The notes under the pieces were generated by a model. It saw only the letters and a program-made list of their open reading frames with translations. It was not told the origin of the DNA and did no database searches. DNA of 64,000 nucleotides, from positions 248,001-312,000 of the forward strand of contig MU394061.1 in the NCBI GenBank assembly GCA_022578605.1, written 5' to 3'. Source of the DNA: Camillea tinctor. Its lineage: Eukaryota > Ascomycota > Sordariomycetes > Xylariales > Xylariaceae. Made by a program: the position numbers and the translations under genes. Below, piece after piece: positions 59,901-64,000 of this stretch (its first letter is position 1; each line of letters starts with the position of its first letter).

Positions 59901-61195
59901 GGCCACTGAGAGCGTGGTTCGCGGCCTGGGCTGATTTCCTCATCAACTATAACCCCTTCGACTTCGTCGGACAGGTTAGCGTATCGATCGGCGTCAGTTG
60001 CAAGGTCGATCTTCTGATCACCAGCTTCACGGTGAAGATCGAGATTGGCGCCCAGCTGGATCTGATGGGGCCGCCGCTACGAGGACGGGTTAAGGTCGAC
60101 CTCTGGATTGTCTCATTCAAAATCTACTTTGGGCCCGAGGTAAATGATCAAGACCCACCAAGCCTCCAAGAGTTTTACCAGATGGTACTTGAAGCGGGCC
60201 AGACGCAGTCCATGGTCGAATCACTACTTGCTATGACGGCCCCGAAATCGCGAGCCACTGCGTCCGCGGCGCCGCACGTCTTCACCTGCCGTGGCGGCAT
60301 GGTTACTGACAGCACCGAGACTCAAGAATTAACTACAGGGGAGGATGCCGTATGGAGAGTTGAGGGCAAAGGATTCGCCGTTGCCGTCGACGTCCTGTTC
60401 GCCCTGACTCACGCCACGGTGAAAGCACCCACGGAACATAGTACAACACCTGTTGTGGATGATTGGGAATCTGGGGAGCAGCCAGACCTTCACGCAAAGC
60501 CGATGGAGAAGGAAAACCAAACACTTTCGTCGGTGCTGACAGTAGACATATTCCCCGTCATAGAAGCTTTGGCATATATGGAAGAAAACGTCAGCGAAGA
60601 AAATTGGCAAGTCACCGAAATCATCAAACAGGTGCCAGCCGCCATGTGGGGGAAGTGTATGTTTATTCCATTCGTCACGTCATCTCACTTGTCCCCGTCG
60701 TGTTTTTTCCGGCACACGAGTGCATTCATAATACATTGCTGACGCTTCGCAGACAACCCCAACGAAAACCCACGCAAGACGAAGAAGAACGACATCAAAT
60801 CCTTGCTCGACCCCGATGAGGCAACGGTTCCCAAGCTCATGGGGCTTGTCATCAGACCCCCCAAGCCCAAGCTCGCAGATGACCTGATTGGCAAGTTCGA
60901 CGCCGTCCTAGCGATGCAGCTCGGGGTCTTCACGCAGGAGGAGATAGAACAATATAGCTTTAAAGGCTTCGATCCTGGAGACGGGGACCTGTTACCCAGC
61001 CGTCAGGAGCATACCCCCCAACAGATCCAAGACGCGTGGGCGGGAAACGCCGGGCAACCAAGACAGGAAATCCTCGATTGCCTGGCGAAGGGGCTGGGCT
61101 GGAAGGAGGGCATTAAGACAGCGGCGACTCCAAAACGCACTGTTGAAGACCTGGAAGTCTTCTACCCGTTCCTCCCGGATATTTCTGTCAATTGA
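53996..61195 (+). CDS. Gene D: 2239-aa fusion of ComEC/Rec2-like metallo-beta-lactamase and DUF6603-like domains
   Basis: Seven exons (53996-54829, 54882-55087, 55162-55265, 55353-55428, 55496-58722, 58827-60656, 60753-61195) close exactly in phase. Residues 1-about 410 form a metallo-beta-lactamase fold: NVGPGDS (11-17), LIDGG (40-44), H84-W-D-Q-D-H89 (the HxDxDH form) and S347-H-H-G-T, which is restored only when intron 2 is read as GC-AG (55088-55161). A Gly/Pro linker lies near 598-645. From about 1483 the text follows the DUF6603 pattern: GLRYKDGVLYVLLDASF, LGPIGF, FDQPPVRLGGI, YFAGGLVVGL and GGFGYNNEV, ending about 1920. The middle 840 residues are beta-rich and unassigned. No signal peptide. 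ComEC-type domains are nucleases/hydrolases needing metal; DUF6603 has no known function. Catalytic residues appear intact, so the N-domain may be active. Confidence 0.88.
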
Positions 61196-62357
61196 GGAGA
61201 TGTCGCAGTAGAGTCGGTCCAGAGACCCCACTCTACCAGGTGAGCGGCCCCTATAAGTGCTCTATAAATGTTTTATAGAGCGCATTCGGACAAGAACCAA
61301 GTCTCCATCGCCTTGTGAAAGGTACTTAGTCTCGATCTTTGTTTCACACACTGAGACCAGTGCGAGTGAACAAGCCAGTAGCGCTACGGTCTTTTTAGTT
61401 TAGCTTTACTTTCTTACTACATAGGTTGCTGGACCTCCTGGTCCCCTTCGCTAGATAGTCACCAGCCTGGTTGCTCCCTTCATTTACACTACCTAATACA
61501 ATCATTCGTTGTTTTCGAAGCCGTCATAAGATTTTGGTGTGTGAGTGCATGCGTACCATTTTAATACTACAGAGAGGATTAGGTACGTCTAACACATCCG
61601 AACCAAAGACGAGACCTAACTAGCCACACTTACTGTGGGTACAGCTACCGTGGTTGAAAGGGCATTTAAGCCCACTTCTCTTAGATTATTAGCTAGTAGA
61701 TTTTCTAACCAATACATCTCCATTTACCATCTTATTTCTACGAGGTCGAGGAGCGGGGTGTGTAAGTGAAAGCAAGTATTACGCGTAGAGGGATTAGCGC
61801 AGGCTTTAGAAGCTACATGGTTTTTAGCGCAGCGCCTTCGACAGCGCGACCGCAGGTTTGATGGGAGGGGCTAAAGAAAGGGGCAACATAACCCGGCGGC
61901 TCGACGGTTCCGTTTCCCTTTACGGTGCACCGGGTGGAGTCAATGTGCCGATAGCAAAACGGAGACCCGGTGGCTATAAGGTAGACCGCACCGCCGCGAC
62001 CCGCATGATGAGTCAGCACAGTATATTGCTTATTAGACGGAATAATGGTGCTATACCGGGAGCAGGATGCTGAAATAGATAATAGGGGGTATCTGTCACG
62101 GTACAGGTACAAGGTGTATCCGCAGCTACATGTATATAAGGGACAGGTCCTCCCATCATCCAGAGATAGATGTTCACCTGATTAAGCAACCTCATAACCT
62201 CAATTCAACATAGGATAAGAACGGATTGCATCATCGTGCAACGATCAACAAGATCACGCTTTGGTAATTTGTTACAACTGAGTGTCGAACAACCGCGTTG
62301 TACGATGAGACAAAAGGCTCTCACATTGATCGAGTGGTCATTGTAGGTAGCTCCATT
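61196..62357. other. Intergenic after gene D
   Basis: 1.16 kb, AT-leaning, with a perfect 10-bp hairpin just after gene D (listed separately). No gene seen. Confidence 0.6.
61259..61281 (+). other. Hairpin 3' of gene D
   Basis: GCTCTATAAA pairs perfectly with TTTATAGAGC around a three-base TGT loop, 64 nt after the stop codon. It could be a 3' RNA structure or chance; fungi do not use bacterial-type terminators. Confidence 0.45.
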
Positions 62358-64000
62358 CTATATTATATGGTCACCCTCCAGCGAATCCCTTTCTGAGACG
62401 TAACAAGGATCCGTAACAGCCCCCTTATCCCAATACTCAGGCTTTACCAGTTCCGTAGGTGTTGAGATTGCTGAACTGTCGTCAGAAAGAGATTCTGACG
62501 AACCTGTATCATCTGCGATCGTATCCTGTTTGTAAGCTACCTCGTAATCCTGAAGGATACGCGGATCCGTAACAGTCCCCTTGAATACGAAGTCAGAGCT
62601 TCCGTCATCATCATCATCTCCTGGAAGCTTAATAGATAGTTGGAGGCCTGGTGTATTCTTCAACCTAACACTAACAGCAGGGAAGAGCTTGCCCCGTATC
62701 TTATTACTCGAGGCTCGACCTATGAGTTTTGTCCAGTCGTTAGTTTCCCAATGTCACAAAAGCGCCACGGGATAAAGTCTACTTTTAGACGTACCAATAA
62801 TTTCTCCATTTTTGACGTAGAAGGCTACCTTTTCCTTGAAGTTAACACCGCACCCAATCGTGTCACCCTCGTCGATTTTGGGGCCATAAAAAGCCCCAGC
62901 GCGCCAGCAGTTTTTTGACGTTCTGTCATTGTTGCCGTGGTACCCCCAGGATCCCTCTTTCTGACCGAGCTTAACGTCAAGTGGTGTACTCTCTTCACAG
63001 AAGCCGACGCCGACCTCGCTTTAGAAATGTATGGTTAGGACTACCTAATAATGGACAGACATTGTCTAGGTATTTATGCAGAGAGTATACGTACCGCACA
63101 CTTCCTTTCGTGACTGTAACTTCAAAGTAGTAGGTATTATCACATCTTGGCACCATAGGATGGTCGGCTCGCACGATGCCATACTCGCTCTGTGAATACG
63201 TAGCTTCGCCTATATAGAAATCACCCAATTAACAACAGAGCTAATGACCAGGCGAATGGGTTTACGCTTTACATAGAAGACAATGTCTATACATACAGTT
63301 CATTGTGATGGTTTTGTCATCTAGGCGACGGAGACCAAAAGCCATGTCTACGGGATGCCACCCACTTGGTGCCTTTAAAGTAGGTGGTGTAAGGGGATCT
63401 TGAAACCGGAAGTCAGGTAAATTCCAAAACTCGGAATGATGGTACATATGGTTGGTATAGTCTGCCGTCCAGCCGTCCTGATCTACATGTTGGTCGCAGT
63501 ATCGGGACATCTGGAGCAAACTTAAGGCATTGGTGACAGAACCAGCTGCTATCGCGGCACACATGGCATTCTGATATACATGCAGCGGCACTTTGACAGC
63601 GTTCTGTAGTTTTCCTAGTATATGGTCGAAGATGGGTTGGTTTCGCATGCGCGTCGCCCAGTACAAGGCATCTCGTCCTCGTACGTCTTTTACCAAGAGG
63701 TCAATGTCGCCGTCATTGACGAGAAGCTGGGAAATGGGGTGGTAATCGTAGCTCAGAGCTTCCATGAGCGCTGTAGCTCCCCGGTAGTCCTTCAAATTAA
63801 TGTCAGCCTTGCAACTGAGCAGCTTCTCAACTATATCAATGTTTCCCTGTCTGACGGCCATCATGAGTGGTGTCCGTAGATTAACGTCCTTCTCGTTGAT
63901 TTTGACCTCCGGCTGACCTAATAAGTATGGGATTATACAGACGCTCTTCCACTGGATGGCCTGTGATAAGGCACCTTGTCCTTGGTTGTTTTTCTGTGCG
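62358..64000 (-). CDS. Ankyrin-repeat and SPRY-domain protein, 5' end outside window
   Basis: Four exons are seen (window edge 64000-63297, 63209-63095, 63018-62795, 62719-62358) with matching phases. Ankyrin repeats run from the edge (RTPLMMAVRQGNIDIVEKLL, then DYRGATALMEAL and DVRGRDALYWATR). After a linker of about 90 residues comes a SPRY/B30.2 domain: YYFEVTV, EVGVGFCEE, GSWGYHGNN and GDTIGCGVNF, KVAFYVKNGEIIG, GKLFPAVSVR. The tail is acidic and Ser-rich. SPRY-ankyrin proteins in fungi often carry N-terminal NACHT or nucleoside-phosphorylase-type domains and may act in non-self recognition; that front part lies outside the window, so this cannot be tested here. Confidence 0.88.

Noticed and set aside
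37151..61195. Bacterial contamination as the source of genes A-D
   Set aside because: Each gene is interrupted by phase-consistent spliceosomal introns and is flanked by fungal genes in the same continuous sequence.

Overview
The window is nuclear DNA of a filamentous ascomycete (Pezizomycotina; probably Sordariomycetes, order not determined). The evidence is short spliceosomal introns of about 50-200 nt, a septin of the Cdc10/AspD type, a Ski8-type WD40 protein, mitochondrial ribosomal protein bL32m, a GH72 glucanosyltransferase, and long AT-rich intergenic stretches that carry a TACCTAGGTA palindrome. No rRNA, CRISPR, phage or intact transposase gene was seen. Exon borders below were set by hand so that every splice phase closes.

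Left part (1-20 kb). This part is gene-poor. It holds a serine beta-lactamase-like hydrolase (1807-3309, minus), an Ecm4-type glutathione transferase (5416-6539, plus), a GNAT acetyltransferase (7254-8228, minus), a short two-finger C2H2 protein (13843-14832, minus) and a broken DUF3632-like gene with RIP-compatible stops (about 19.2-20.0 kb).

Middle part (20-34 kb). This is the housekeeping block: an APC-superfamily permease whose third intron holds an assembly gap (20492-22704), SKI8 (23427-24653, minus), MRPL32 (25201-25605, minus), septin CDC10/aspD (26441-27670), guanylate kinase (28704-29735, minus) and a GPI-anchored GH72 enzyme (32509-33998).

Right part (37-61 kb). This is the most unusual region. 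Three giant multi-exon genes of unknown function lie here with a beta-propeller-like gene: A (37151-41711, minus, 1355 aa), B (46773-50149, plus, 1102 aa), C (51017-52179, minus, 313 aa) and D (53996-61195, plus, 2239 aa). D joins a ComEC/Rec2-like metallo-beta-lactamase domain to a DUF6603-like C-terminus. A, B and D look more like large bacterial proteins than typical fungal ones, but they are fully intronised. Between A and B sits a divergent short-chain dehydrogenase/acyltransferase pair. The block containing SDR, acyltransferase, B and C (42076-53321) is bounded by a near-perfect 41-bp inverted repeat (39/41) whose inner flanks are AT-rich. It could therefore be a mobile or invertible segment. 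The window ends in an ankyrin-SPRY gene (62358 to beyond 64000, minus).
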